The notes: generated by a model from the letters alone, not told the origin. DNA of 64,000 nucleotides from an uncultured Planctomycetaceae bacterium (GCA_943787265.1 CALSLT010000017.1:372001-436000), one strand, 5' to 3'; counted from the stretch's first letter, positions 1-8,454 are shown. A program made the numbers and translations.

Positions 1-1368
1 AAGCCGACTTTCGGCCGCGATGAACATCACGTCCGTTGCCAGTTTGTCGTTGGGGAACTTCGAGAGAAATTCGTCACTGTGCTGTCTGGCGTTTCCGTAA
101 TCTTCCACGTCCAGCGCTGTCAGAGCCGCCGTGTACTGAGCCTGCGGAGCCAGCTCGTGAGTCGGGTACGACTTTGCGAAGCTGGCGTACTGAGTGATCG
201 TTGAACTTCGATCGGTCGCAGTTTCGTACTCGGCATCAATCTTCGCGAGCAGAAGGAATGGGTACGTCGGGCTGTTGCGAAATTTCCTCAATCCGCTGGT
301 TAGCAGATCGAGTGCTCGTTGAGGCTGTTCTTCCTTCATGTAAGAACGGGCCATCCACTGCAACGCTTCGGCTGCTTCGGGACCATTCTTCCTGACGACA
401 AGTTCGAGGCCCGACCGGGCAAGCGCGTATTTGCCGACCAGGAAGTAACACTTCGAACCGGCCAGCACGGCTGCGCTGTAGTGCTTCGTGCCTTCGAATT
501 CGCGAGTGACTTTGTAATAGAGCTTTGCCGACTCGTCGTATTTTTCTTCTTCGTAGAGGCACCGCGCCGAACGCAGCATCGCGACATCAGCCAGGTGGAA
601 TGCTCTCTTTGCACTGACCTGTTCGAACAGGGGTTTGGCTCTTGCGAAGTCGCCGATTGCAAACAGCATCTCCGCCTGCCGCATGCGGACTTCCGTGATG
701 AGCGGGTTGTTTGGGAATCGACTCGTGAAGCTGGCAAAGGTCGCTTCCGCCTTCGCTGTCTGCTTGAGTGCTTCCTGAGTAACTCCCAGCGCGTAGGACG
801 CGTCGGCCGCCAGTTCGTTTCGCGGAAATTTTTCGACCAACTCGGCGTACACTTTCGCGGCGTTGTCGAGTTTCTCCTGCTGGTAGAGACTCTCGCCTCG
901 ATAGTACAACGCGCGAGCGACCAGCGCGCTGCGAGGAAACCGCTGCTGGAACGTGCCCAAAGTCCGTTCAGCCTTCGCATAATCAGTCGGCTTTTTCGAC
1001 GCTTGAGCCTGTCCGTACTGCGCGATTCCCAGGTTGACCATCGACTGATCGAGCTGGTCAAACTTCGGGTACTTCGTCACCACCTTATTAAACGCCGCGA
1101 CGGCCGGTGCGTACTTTTTTTCCTGGAGCAGGCACGTGCCGAGGTAATGCTGAGCTTTGTCCTGCCTCGGATCGTCCGGGTACTTTCGCAGGAAAGTCTG
1201 CCACTCGTCGCTGGCCAGGTCGTACAGTTTTTGATTCTGAAATCCGACGGCGGCCGCGAATTGTCGTGTTGCGGCTTCGGTTTCCTGAGCTGCCGCTGTG
1301 TCGACAACCATCGTCGACAACGTCAGCCCGAACAGAATTGTCAGCGTTGAAACTCCTCGCCACTTCAT
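1..1368 (-). CDS. Secreted tetratricopeptide-repeat protein, C-terminus beyond window
   Basis: The minus strand is open for 456 codons from an ATG at 1368 down to base 1, so the stop lies outside the window. The protein begins with a basic residue pair, a hydrophobic stretch and an Ala-rich cleavage region (about residues 1-28), indicating export. The rest is a chain of alpha-helical repeats with the TPR spacing, with recurring 'F..(K/R)(F/Y)P' turns such as KYPDDP, KYPKF, RFPRS, KFPRN, RFPNN, SYPTH and KFPND. This is the pattern of YbgF/BamD-like outer-membrane-associated TPR proteins. It probably acts in the periplasm as a scaffold for other proteins; the partner is unknown. The TPR assignment is firm, but the role is inferred only from family resemblance. 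Confidence 0.8.
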   Translation of the reverse strand, partial: MKWRGVSTLTILFGLTLSTMVVDTAAAQETEAATRQFAAAVGFQNQKLYDLASDEWQTFLRKYPDDPRQDKAQHYLGTCLLQEKKYAPAVAAFNKVVTKYPKFDQLDQSMVNLGIAQYGQAQASKKPTDYAKAERTLGTFQQRFPRSALVARALYYRGESLYQQEKLDNAAKVYAELVEKFPRNELAADASYALGVTQEALKQTAKAEATFASFTSRFPNNPLITEVRMRQAEMLFAIGDFARAKPLFEQVSAKRAFHLADVAMLRSARCLYEEEKYDESAKLYYKVTREFEGTKHYSAAVLAGSKCYFLVGKYALARSGLELVVRKNGPEAAEALQWMARSYMKEEQPQRALDLLTSGLRKFRNSPTYPFLLLAKIDAEYETATDRSSTITQYASFAKSYPTHELAPQAQYTAALTALDVEDYGNARQHSDEFLSKFPNDKLATDVMFIAAESRL

Positions 1369-1770
1369 CACGCAATCCTCAGTGTGAGATTCAGAGCGTT
1401 CTCAGTTCAATCAGTTCGCCACACATTCAACCGGACACGTTCACATCGGCTGTTTTCTGGCAATGCTCGGACGGTCTCAGACAAAGCATGACCGGTCAGG
1501 GATAACGGCATCCCGAATTTCGTCCGTGGAGTGTGGCAGGGGTTAATGTCCAACCCCCGACGCCGAATCCTGCCGGCGGTCGTATTGTGTCTGACCGAGA
1601 AAGAAGAAACCGTGATAAACCACTCGGTGCGGACACTTTGCGTCGGCACGGCACTGCCAGATTCCGACAGGCGAGGATACCGCTGCGACGACGGAAAGTT
1701 AAGGATCAACACAGTCGAGGCGAATCATGACCTCGGCGATCCGGGCGGGCAACTCGCGTGGCCTGACAGC
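1369..1770. other. Intergenic region without a convincing gene
   Basis: This stretch separates the TPR gene start from the terminator of the Cys/Pro-rich gene. Short open frames exist on both strands, but none has a plausible start signal, domain or composition. It presumably holds the promoter of the TPR gene; no clear -35/-10 pair was seen. Confidence 0.5.
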
Positions 1771-1810
1771 AAACAAGCCCGGTGTCTCGTGAGAAACCGG
1801 GCTTGTTTGG
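1771..1810 (-). terminator. Rho-independent terminator of the Cys/Pro-rich protein gene
   Basis: A 13-bp inverted repeat (AAACAAGCCCGGT at 1771-1783 against ACCGGGCTTGTTT at 1796-1808) has an 11-12 base loop. It lies about 30 bp after the stop of the leftward gene ending at 1842. T-runs flank both sides, so it may work in both directions. Confidence 0.75.
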
Positions 1811-1841
1811 GAGTCGTTTTTAGCAGCGATTGCAATCTTAT

Positions 1842-2360
1842 CTAGGCAGACTTGCCGGCAGCTGACGGTGAGAGTTCGGCTGGTGGAGCTGGTGCTGGAG
1901 CCGCTTCGGCTGGTGCAGGAGCGTGGCTTGCGGCGGGAGCAGCGCATCCTGGAGGACATGGTGCTGATGCCGGTGCGCAGCAGGTTGGTCCTTTTGGAGC
2001 ACAGGCTGGTTTACAAGCCGGTGCACATGCCGCAGGGGCACAACATGAAGGAGCCTTTGGGGCACATGCTGGAGCACACTTCGCGGCCGGAGCAGCACAG
2101 CTTGGTTTAGCGGTACAGCACTTTGCAGCCGGGGCGGCACACGACGGTTTCATCGAGCACAGGTTAAGCTTCGGGAGCTTAGGCATGTCCAGTTTTGGAA
2201 GACAAAGCTTCGGCAGGTTGAGTTTCGGCGGACATAGTTTTGGAAGTTCAAGCTTCGGAAGTTTGAACCCTGATGGGCAGCCGCAATCGCCAGCGCTGGC
2301 TGGAGCGATCTGGAATGACAAAGCGGCAGCGGTCAGTAGTGCAGCGACAGAACGTTTCAT
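1842..2360 (-). CDS. Secreted Cys/Pro/Ala-rich low-complexity protein
   Basis: The protein has 172 residues. A clean signal peptide (MKRSVAALLTAAALSFQ then ASA, cleavage near residue 23) is followed by two repetitive zones. The first is a run of short Pro-Lys-Leu units (LPKLEL, PPKLNL, LPKLCL, LPKLDM) around residues 32-66. The second is about 80 residues rich in Cys-Ala-Pro units (PSCAAPAAKC, CAPAC, SCCAPAAC). About 20 cysteines occur in the mature part, and the tail is Ala/Pro-rich without Cys. GGAGAG lies 5-6 bases before the ATG. Planctomycete walls were historically described as proteinaceous and rich in proline and cysteine, so a disulfide-linked envelope role is a reasonable inference. 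No named family was recognised. Confidence 0.8.
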   Translation of the reverse strand: MKRSVAALLTAAALSFQIAPASAGDCGCPSGFKLPKLELPKLCPPKLNLPKLCLPKLDMPKLPKLNLCSMKPSCAAPAAKCCTAKPSCAAPAAKCAPACAPKAPSCCAPAACAPACKPACAPKGPTCCAPASAPCPPGCAAPAASHAPAPAEAAPAPAPPAELSPSAAGKSA

Positions 2361-2631
2361 GGGAGTCTCTCCGCGAGTGAAGGTGGGAACTTGAGTGGGG
2401 AGTGTTCAACGATTCGACGATACGAATCTCAGTCCTCGCTCCAAAACTAAACCACTCGCTTTTCGTTGTTCTCAAGAGAGACGTGTCGCACAGATCGACT
2501 CCGCAAAGACTGTCGATCGTGCGCAGGCGACCGCGCGTAACGCTCGTGCCGACAGGTCTGGCGGAACAGTCGGCATGATACGATCGGTCAGGCGGCAAGG
2601 TCTACGTCGCCCGATCAAAGCAACTTCGCGA

Positions 2632-3723
2632 CTACCTCTGAACGCGGCCCGAGCCGCTGCCGCCCATCAGTGCCTCAATTTCCGATCGTGTCGAATAGTT
2701 GAAGTCGCCTTTGATGCTGTGCTTCAGGCAGCTTGCCGCGACGGCGTATCGAATTGCTATTGCCGGTTCGGCCAGCTCGGGAGTTGTTAGAGCAAACACC
2801 AGCCCGCCCGCGAACGAGTCGCCGGCTCCGACACGATCGACGATGTTTCGAATCTCGTAAGGGGAGTAATTGCCGTCGGCATCGAGCGGTGCGAAATGGG
2901 CTGCATCGCTCGCCACGTCAAACAACATTGCTCCCCAGTTGTTGTGACTGGCTGAAATGCTTTCGCGAAGTGTGATGGCGACTTTCGAGACGTTCGGGAA
3001 TTGTTCGACGACCTGCCGAGCGACTCGGACGTAGCCTTCGGTGTCGATCTGTCCCGACTCGACGTCGGACGCGTCGTCGGAGATTCCCAGGCAAAGGTCT
3101 GCGTCTTCCTCGTTGGCAACCACGACGTCGATGTGTTTGACGAGTTCAGCCATTGTGGCTTGCGCAAGTTCAACCGGAGACTTGCTGTCGTCCCACTTCC
3201 ATAGTTTCTTGCGGAAGTTCAGGTCGCAGGAAACCGTCAGGCCTTGAGCTTTCGCCGCCTTCACAGATGCCAGTGCGGCTTCCGCAGCCGACTGACTAAT
3301 GGCTGGCGTGATGCCGGTAATGTGAAACCAGCTGGCCCCTTCGAAGGCAGCTGCGAAATCGAACGAATCCGCTCCGGCAAGCGCAATCGACGAATCGCTA
3401 CGGTCATAGACGACCGTTCCGCCTCGCTGGTTGGCTCCGGTTTCGACGAAGTAGATCCCGAATCGACCGTTGTCGACTCGCTGAACCAGGCTGTCGTCGA
3501 CACCGAGTTTCCGCATTTCCTGTGTCAGTGCGTCGGTGATCGGATTGTCGGGCGACGCTGTCAGGAATGCAGATTCGCCGCCTTGATAGGCCAGCGAAAC
3601 GGCGACATTCAGCTCCCCGCCGCCGAAAGTGGCTTCCAGCCGGCCGGGAATGACCTGCCGCAATCGCAGAGAATCTTCCGGAGCAAGCCGCAACATGACT
3701 TCGCCAAAGGTCACAATTCGCAT
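2632..3723 (-). CDS. kdgK: PfkB-family sugar kinase, 2-keto-3-deoxygluconate kinase type
   Basis: This ribokinase/PfkB-fold cytoplasmic kinase has 363 residues from the ATG at 3723; an upstream in-frame start at 3735 would add four residues. The N-terminus MRIVTFGEVMLRLAPE and the following GGGELNVAVSLA match the sugar-binding entrance of KdgK-like enzymes. The anion-hole/catalytic signature DRVGAGDSFAGG lies near residue 300, with Asp of GAGDSF as catalytic base. It likely phosphorylates 2-dehydro-3-deoxy-D-gluconate with ATP, in the Entner-Doudoroff/uronate pathway. The C-terminal ten residues are Gly/Ser-rich and not part of the fold. No uronate genes are adjacent, so the exact sugar is uncertain; other PfkB substrates are possible. 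Confidence 0.8.
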   Translation of the reverse strand: MRIVTFGEVMLRLAPEDSLRLRQVIPGRLEATFGGGELNVAVSLAYQGGESAFLTASPDNPITDALTQEMRKLGVDDSLVQRVDNGRFGIYFVETGANQRGGTVVYDRSDSSIALAGADSFDFAAAFEGASWFHITGITPAISQSAAEAALASVKAAKAQGLTVSCDLNFRKKLWKWDDSKSPVELAQATMAELVKHIDVVVANEEDADLCLGISDDASDVESGQIDTEGYVRVARQVVEQFPNVSKVAITLRESISASHNNWGAMLFDVASDAAHFAPLDADGNYSPYEIRNIVDRVGAGDSFAGGLVFALTTPELAEPAIAIRYAVAASCLKHSIKGDFNYSTRSEIEALMGGSGSGRVQR

Positions 3724-3849
3724 GAGAATTCCCAAGTCTGGCAGGATTCGAGGCAGAAAATGTCAAATTTCGTCGTCTGTAACACGCTTATGAAACACGA
3801 CTTACAGGAAATGACATAAACTTTCCAGAATATCGTGCCGCAAATCGCG

Positions 3850-4146
3850 CAGATTTCGAATTAAAGGGTAGAGGCGTGTTGTTTCAGCCCTACTGAAACT
3901 TCGCTCTTCTAAACCTGCGAAATCGTCCCCCGAGATTGATGCCCTCATCTCGGGGTGACACGTGCACCCCTGTGGTGACCGTGGGACCGGTCCTGTCTGT
4001 CAGCTCGAGCGGGCACTCTTCACGACTGCCCTCGCTGGATAAAGTGCCTCTCGAGCCGGCAGCGTTCCGACTCAGATGTTGCAGTGCAAATTCAATTTGC
4101 TTTTCAAACCCCGGCGATATTCGGGCCAGTCGCTGGGGTTTTTTCG
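3850..4146 (+). ncRNA. Candidate structured non-coding RNA ending in a terminator
   Basis: This gene-free stretch contains successive strong hairpins read left to right. CCCCGAGAT/ATCTCGGGG spans about 3929-3957. GACCG/CGGTC lies near 3978-3993. A nested GCTCGAG/CTCGAGC pair encloses a CGGGCA/TGCCC hairpin at about 4000-4055. A GCAAAT/ATTTGC hairpin lies at about 4085-4100. They run directly into an intrinsic terminator with a T6 tail on the plus strand, although both neighbouring genes are on the minus strand. It lacks the landmarks of tmRNA, RNase P RNA or SRP RNA. 6S RNA or an unknown RNA is possible. No promoter was identified. Confidence 0.35.
4106..4146 (+). terminator. Rho-independent terminator in a gene-free region
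   Basis: AAACCCCGGCGA (4107-4118) pairs with TCGCTGGGGTTT (4130-4141) with one G-T pair, followed by a T run on the plus strand. On the minus strand the tail is weaker (TTTGAAAA). It would end a rightward transcript that contains no protein gene, though it may also serve the leftward FabZ-like gene. Confidence 0.6.
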
Positions 4147-4174
4147 TGCGCTGGCAGAACGAGGCGAGGAGTTT

Positions 4175-4230
4175 GTAGCCGGACTCGCAAGAGTTCGGTC
4201 CGGCTCCCGAAGTGTTGCCACTTCGGCTAC
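4175..4230. repeat. REP-like palindromic element
   Basis: Outer arms GTAGCCG (4175-4181) and CGGCTAC (4224-4230) enclose two hairpins: GGAC...GTCC and a perfect CCGAAGTG/CACTTCGG. The double-hairpin layout is typical of REP elements dispersed between genes. Confidence 0.6.
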
Positions 4231-4244
4231 GAAAAGCCTGGCGA

Positions 4245-4751
4245 TCAGGCGATTTCCTGGTCGCGGTTGATCGGAACTCCGATCATGTTTCCGCTGAAGA
4301 CCATTTTTCCTTCGACGTAGCCCTGGAACGAGAACTCGGCTCGTCTTCCAGCACGAACGCGGTCGACCCTGGCCATCAGCACAAGTCGTGATCCTGGGAA
4401 GACGGGAGCACGGAACCGTACCTCACTCATGCCGCCGAAGCCGAGAAAGTCGCCACCGAGAATCTGGAACTTCCGAGCGTAAAAACCTGCCAGTTGAGCC
4501 GCACATTCACAAAGCACGACACCTGGCATCAGTGGAAAGCCAGGCATATGTCCCTGGATCCAGAATTCTTTGTCGGTGACTTCTTTGTAGCCGACGATCT
4601 TGTCGTTTTCGCGGTCGATCTGCAGGATTCCGGTCAACTGCTCCATCTCGTGGCGCTGCGGATTGACCTTGCGGATTTCCTGAAGGTCGTGAAGCGGGTT
4701 GTCAAAATCCAGCTCCAGTTCTTCCAGATCGTAAATCTGCTGAGGACGCAT
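4245..4751 (-). CDS. FabZ/FabA-like hotdog-fold beta-hydroxyacyl-ACP dehydratase
   Basis: The protein has 168 residues from the ATG at 4751, chosen because GGAGAG precedes it by 6 bases; longer in-frame starts lack this. A single hotdog fold carries the FabZ-like active-site stretch GHMPGFPLMPGVV followed by ECAAQLA, with the catalytic His in GHMPG and Glu in CECAAQ. The C-terminal half (RVRAGRRAEFSFQGYV) is the usual beta-sheet. It probably dehydrates 3-hydroxyacyl thioesters in fatty-acid or polyketide-like synthesis in the cytoplasm. The N-terminus (about 40 acidic residues) is longer than in FabZ and may bind a partner. A HAD-like gene lies 100 bp upstream on the same strand. The substrate is not determined. 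Confidence 0.75.
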   Translation of the reverse strand: MRPQQIYDLEELELDFDNPLHDLQEIRKVNPQRHEMEQLTGILQIDRENDKIVGYKEVTDKEFWIQGHMPGFPLMPGVVLCECAAQLAGFYARKFQILGGDFLGFGGMSEVRFRAPVFPGSRLVLMARVDRVRAGRRAEFSFQGYVEGKMVFSGNMIGVPINRDQEIA

Positions 4752-4851
4752 GAGAAACTCTCCGTGATCCGCTGTTGAGACGAGTGTTTTTGTGCCTTGC
4801 CGGTTTGCTGACGAGCCCGACATCGGGACATGGTCAGCTCTCATTTTTCGA

Positions 4852-5811
4852 TCATTGACCGACGATATTGCTGATCTGTTTCAAATCGGTCAGAAGCCGT
4901 TTCGGTCGAAGATTCTTATTGTTGATCTCGGTCGAGCTGGCTTTAAGGCTCAGTTTGTCACCAACGTACAACGCTGTCTTGACGCCGAGCTGTTTCGCAA
5001 CGGCCAGATCACTCTGCAGACGGTTTCCGACATACAGAATTTCACCGGGTTGAATGCCCTTTTCCGCAAAACGCTGCAGACACGTGTCGTAAAGTGTGGG
5101 CGAAGGCTTCCTCACACCCACCTGACACGAAAGGATCAAACACGCTGGATCGAACAGTTCGTTGAGCGGTGGCAATTTAGTCTGCTGCCCAAAAGCCCGC
5201 AACGCCTGTATCAACGAGAACGGCTGAGCGTCCGTCAGCAGTCCCTGCACCAGGCCTTTTTGACTAACGGCCATCATCGCCTGGGCGGCGTTCGGAGCGG
5301 CCTCGACACCCTGCAGACACAACTGAAAGAAGTACGCGATCTTCTCTGAGAGCTGGTCGAGACTCCCGTAGAACCCTTCGTCGTACTGATATTCCTTCTG
5401 GCCGAGCATATCCAGAATCCGCCGCCAGGCAGCCGAGCCGTTCGCGTGTCCGAAATCGCCTGGAGCGACGTTCGCCGTCAGTTCGATGTCTTCCACGGCC
5501 GCTCGGTACTTGGGAAGAATGTATTCCCAAGGGGCGCCTGGTTTGCGAGTCATGCTGTTCCACATGTTGAACTCGCTGATCGTCTTTTCCAGAGCGACCT
5601 GCATCCGCAGTTCAAGATGATGGCTGAGCAGCAGTTCGCCATCGGTGACGCGAAGAAGCGTTCCGTAAAGATTCCAGACGACGGCCTTGATCCCAGCGAG
5701 CGGCTTATCGTGAGCCTTCGCGTTGACGGGCGAAGCTGTCGGCACTTTCGGCCAGATGAGATCATCGCGCTGGTTTAACCAGACCGCGTATTCCTGAAGC
5801 GACTGAGGCAT
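4852..5811 (-). CDS. HAD-superfamily protein with degenerate catalytic motifs
   Basis: The protein has 319 residues. Motif I reads VVWNLYGTLL near residues 44-53, so the HAD nucleophile Asp is Asn (codon AAT). The second acidic residue is Tyr, as in haloacid dehalogenases. Motif II Thr may be in LLTDAQP, the motif III Lys in GVRKPSP is present, and motif IV reads YVGNRLQSDLAVAKQLG with Asn for the first Asp. The helical cap lies between about residues 70 and 190. The C-terminus ends with a loop and helix that contact the fold in no known way. The pattern suggests a HAD-like protein that may be catalytically inactive or binds rather than hydrolyses phosphate. It lies next to the FabZ-like gene on the same strand. 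Confidence 0.7.
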   Translation of the reverse strand: MPQSLQEYAVWLNQRDDLIWPKVPTASPVNAKAHDKPLAGIKAVVWNLYGTLLRVTDGELLLSHHLELRMQVALEKTISEFNMWNSMTRKPGAPWEYILPKYRAAVEDIELTANVAPGDFGHANGSAAWRRILDMLGQKEYQYDEGFYGSLDQLSEKIAYFFQLCLQGVEAAPNAAQAMMAVSQKGLVQGLLTDAQPFSLIQALRAFGQQTKLPPLNELFDPACLILSCQVGVRKPSPTLYDTCLQRFAEKGIQPGEILYVGNRLQSDLAVAKQLGVKTALYVGDKLSLKASSTEINNKNLRPKRLLTDLKQISNIVGQ

Positions 5812-5861
5812 GACAGTTTGAAGGAGGGCAGGAGCGAGGAAAGAAAGCGAAAAGTAACGCG

Positions 5862-5885
5862 TAAAAATGCCATCTTACAGATGGC
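5862..5885 (-). terminator. Terminator of the leftward thioesterase/CMD/hydratase genes
   Basis: On the minus strand GCCATCT (5885-5879) pairs with AGATGGC (5875-5869) around a three-base loop, followed by ATTTTTA. It lies about 80 bp after the stop at 5964. Confidence 0.6.
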
Positions 5886-5963
5886 GGCCCGCCTGTGCCT
5901 ACGCCGGAATTTGCCGACGATCAGTCACGCTGATCAACGAAGAATCAAATACTAACCGTTCGG

Positions 5964-6362
5964 CTACTTCCGTGTCTTCCGCTCGACCTTTCTGGCGAGC
6001 CGAGCGGCTTCAATCACTCGCAATTTATGCGTGCCGATCGCGACCTGCTCGTGCTCATCGAACGCTTCCAGTTGAAACGAGATCAATGGGCCGTCCGCAT
6101 AAATCACTCGCGCGCGACACACGACGTCGGCACCGAACGGAGTTGCCGCTGTGTGCTCCAAATTGACGACCACACCGACTGTGCTTTCACCGGTCTCAAG
6201 AAATGGCAGCATGGCGTTCCGAGCAGCGTGCTCCAGAAACCAAATCAGCCGCGGTGTGCACAGAATTCGAGGCATCCCGTCATGCGCGAAGTCGATCAAA
6301 TCCTGTTCACCGACGACGAATCTTTCTTCGCCGACCGTGCCAATCTTCGGAGTGTCCTTCAT
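5964..6362 (-). CDS. FlK-like hotdog thioesterase
   Basis: The protein has 132 residues from the ATG at 6362, which is preceded by AAAGG at 8 bases; a GTG five codons upstream has no such signal. The sequence follows the fluoroacetyl-CoA thioesterase-like hotdog family. The expected Thr and Glu sit in CTPRLIWFLEHAA and the His in NLEHTAATPFG, giving the Thr-Glu-His set. It likely hydrolyses a small acyl-CoA in the cytoplasm; fluoroacetate itself is not implied. It is read in the same direction as the CMD-family and hydratase genes, 33 bp downstream of the CMD gene. A terminator follows at 5862-5885. The Lys/Arg-rich tail is unremarkable. Confidence 0.75.
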   Translation of the reverse strand: MKDTPKIGTVGEERFVVGEQDLIDFAHDGMPRILCTPRLIWFLEHAARNAMLPFLETGESTVGVVVNLEHTAATPFGADVVCRARVIYADGPLISFQLEAFDEHEQVAIGTHKLRVIEAARLARKVERKTRK

Positions 6363-6395
6363 CGAACGACCTTTCACCGGGGAGCTGATTGACGA

Positions 6396-6704
6396 TTAGG
6401 GATTCGGTGAACAAGCATCGCCGCAGTCGACACTGGCTTCGGCATCAAGCATGCCAAACGCGACTCGAGCCGTCGCGCCGGTGACGCCGCTGTTGACCGC
6501 CGCCGTCACGGCGATCAGCGCGTTGAGTTCTTCATCTGAGATTCCGATTCCGCGAGCTTTCTCGACACGATTCTTTGTGCAGACCTGACAACCACGAGTC
6601 ATCGTCACGGCGAGTCCGACCAGATGTTTTTCCCGCTCGCTGAGAAGATCAGTCGCGTGCGTTTGTTTGATGTGGTCAACAATCAACGAATCGTCGTAGG
6701 CCAT
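6396..6704 (-). CDS. Carboxymuconolactone decarboxylase / AhpD-like protein
   Basis: This small all-helical protein has 102 residues, with the CMD core REKHLVGLAVTMTRGC and a CxxC pair (CQVC) followed by KARGIGISDEELNALIAV. In AhpD-type peroxidase partners the motif is CxxCxxxH; here the last position is Arg, so classical AhpD chemistry is doubtful although the thiol pair remains. A Cys/Pro tail (DCGDACSPNP) ends the protein. It likely acts as a thiol-disulfide antioxidant or an uncharacterised CMD enzyme in the cytoplasm. It lies between the FlK-like thioesterase and the FAH-type hydratase on one strand, which suggests joint transcription. Confidence 0.75.
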   Translation of the reverse strand: MAYDDSLIVDHIKQTHATDLLSEREKHLVGLAVTMTRGCQVCTKNRVEKARGIGISDEELNALIAVTAAVNSGVTGATARVAFGMLDAEASVDCGDACSPNP

Positions 6705-6757
6705 CCTGAAAACTCCGTGAACTCAACTGAGGAATTAATATTGTGAAGAGAGGCGTC

Positions 6758-7552
6758 CTAAGAAACGAAAGTCGCTTCGACGACTCCAAACGGCGAGGCT
6801 TCAACTCGAATCCGACAATCGTCAGTTACCGGAATCAAACTCGGAATGGAACCCGTCAGCACAATCTGCCCAGGCTGCAAACGGTCACCCCGCTCCCGGA
6901 CGATTTCTGCCAGCCACCTGAGAGACGAATTGATTGTCTGAATCAGTGACGGTCCAGTGCAATCTTCAAGCAACCGGTCGTTCGCAAAGATCGCTAGCGA
7001 TGCATCACCAGCGAATCCGTGTGGAGACGCTGAAGTTCCCTCGACGAATCCACCGTTGATCGCGTTGTGAGCGATCAGCTCGCCTGCCGATGGTGACTCG
7101 CCACGCAGCACGTGATGGTGCAGCTCGATGACTGGAAACACGCGAGCAACACAGTCTGGAATTCCAGAGCCACGAAAGTCCGATTCCGTCGGCTCATGAA
7201 CAAGCTCGACGGCCAACTCACCTTCGATCGCCAGGCTCGCGAAGCGTTGCCGTGAAAGTATTGCGCCAGCCTCGTGCCTCTCTGAGTCAAACAGGCGGCC
7301 GGTCACGCAATGGTCGATCCCGAGCTGGCTCCGAATCTTCGGCGACGTGCAGCCAACTTTGTAACCGATGATTCGTTCGCCACGTTCGCACCGCAGCGAG
7401 GCCACGGCCGACTGAAGTTGGTAGCCCTCAGCCACGCTCAGGATCGTACCTTCGTCAAAGATAGAACCCGGAGTGCGAGCGTCGTAATCGGCAAGCTGCC
7501 GAGTCGCCCATTCACCAGTTTGCGAAGCTATCCTGTCGTCACGGTCGTTCAT
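6758..7552 (-). CDS. 2-keto-4-pentenoate hydratase-like protein (FAH superfamily)
   Basis: The protein has about 264 residues from the ATG at 7552. The frame stays open 47 codons upstream, but the family begins near this Met. The fold shows GYKVGCTSP, the metal-binding Glu cluster in IEGELAVELV, the central IPDCVARVFPVIELHH, and the GQIVLTGSIPSLIPV turn seen in MhpD/DmpE hydratases and fumarylacetoacetate hydrolase relatives. It would need Mg2+ or Mn2+ and add water to a 2-hydroxypenta-2,4-dienoate-like substrate, as in aromatic meta-cleavage pathways. No other meta-cleavage enzymes are nearby, so the substrate is unclear. Confidence 0.75.
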   Translation of the reverse strand: MNDRDDRIASQTGEWATRQLADYDARTPGSIFDEGTILSVAEGYQLQSAVASLRCERGERIIGYKVGCTSPKIRSQLGIDHCVTGRLFDSERHEAGAILSRQRFASLAIEGELAVELVHEPTESDFRGSGIPDCVARVFPVIELHHHVLRGESPSAGELIAHNAINGGFVEGTSASPHGFAGDASLAIFANDRLLEDCTGPSLIQTINSSLRWLAEIVRERGDRLQPGQIVLTGSIPSLIPVTDDCRIRVEASPFGVVEATFVS

Positions 7553-7741
7553 GAATCCGTCGCACTCGTATTCAGGTCTGCTTTGAGGATACGTTTCCAA
7601 TGATCCACCGTTTCGCGATGCCCGAACGGTACCGAAGAGCAAACAAGAACACCGGATACTTTGATGGTAAGAGTGGTTCATAGTTTGGTACAAGGACGCT
7701 GGTGAACCGCCTCAAGCTGCAAACACTCTGACGGAGCAAAC

Positions 7742-8242
7742 GTGATCGACATCGAAAAATGTGACGGAGCAGAATTCTCGCGATGCCGAAAGTACCGCTA
7801 CACACTCTGGCGACGCTGGGACTTCGAGAGCGAGTTGAACCAGTGCATGTTCATCGGCCTGAACCCGTCAACCGCCGATGAAACTAAGAATGACCCAACC
7901 GTCCGGCGGTGCATCCGTTTCGCGAAAGACTGGGGATTTACCGGCTTGCTCATGATGAACGCCTTCGGCTTCCGCGCGACGGACCCAAAGATAATGAAAG
8001 CAGAGCCCAAACCAGTCGGTCCTGGCAACGACAAAGCGTTCGCTCTGTGGGGACCAAAGGTGGGTCTGATCGTCGCTGCTTGGGGCACTCATTGCACGGA
8101 GAAACGCGAGCAAAGAATCTGCAAGGTTCTGAATCGACCAATCCATTGCCTCGGAACAACCAAAGCCGGCCGCCCCAAGCACCCGCTTTACCTGCGAGCT
8201 GACTTGAAGCCGCAAGTTTTCTGGTCGCCGGATCAGGATTAG
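7742..8242 (+). CDS. DUF1643 family protein
   Basis: The protein has 166 residues with a GTG start. It carries the family landmarks CMFIGLNPSTADETKNDPT, RRCIRFAKDWGF, MMNAFGFRATDP and the late WGTHC and GRPKHPLY segments. DUF1643 proteins occur in bacteria, phages and plasmids. Their biochemical activity is not established, so none is assigned. It stands alone, divergent from the hydratase gene and followed by about 200 bp without a gene. Confidence 0.8.
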   Translation: MIDIEKCDGAEFSRCRKYRYTLWRRWDFESELNQCMFIGLNPSTADETKNDPTVRRCIRFAKDWGFTGLLMMNAFGFRATDPKIMKAEPKPVGPGNDKAFALWGPKVGLIVAAWGTHCTEKREQRICKVLNRPIHCLGTTKAGRPKHPLYLRADLKPQVFWSPDQD

Positions 8243-8454
8243 TCTGTGCCGACCTTCGATGCTGGCTTCCAACCAGTCTGTCAGGCTTTCCAAGTTGTGG
8301 CAGTTCTACAAAACTGCTTTGACTTCTGTGAAGAATTTATGAAAGTTGTTGGCCTTGGACGTTCTTCGTGTATTCAAATTCGCAAGATGCGAACGGGGCT
8401 ACCGTGCGAAGTTGTTCGGCAAGATATCGTAACTTGAACTGGCGAGGTTGAGCT

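Noticed and set aside
319..1350. Long plus-strand open frame of 343 codons
   Set aside because: It is antisense to the TPR gene, has Arg/Leu/Phe-heavy shadow composition and no domain. The minus-strand frame has a signal peptide and TPR spacing.
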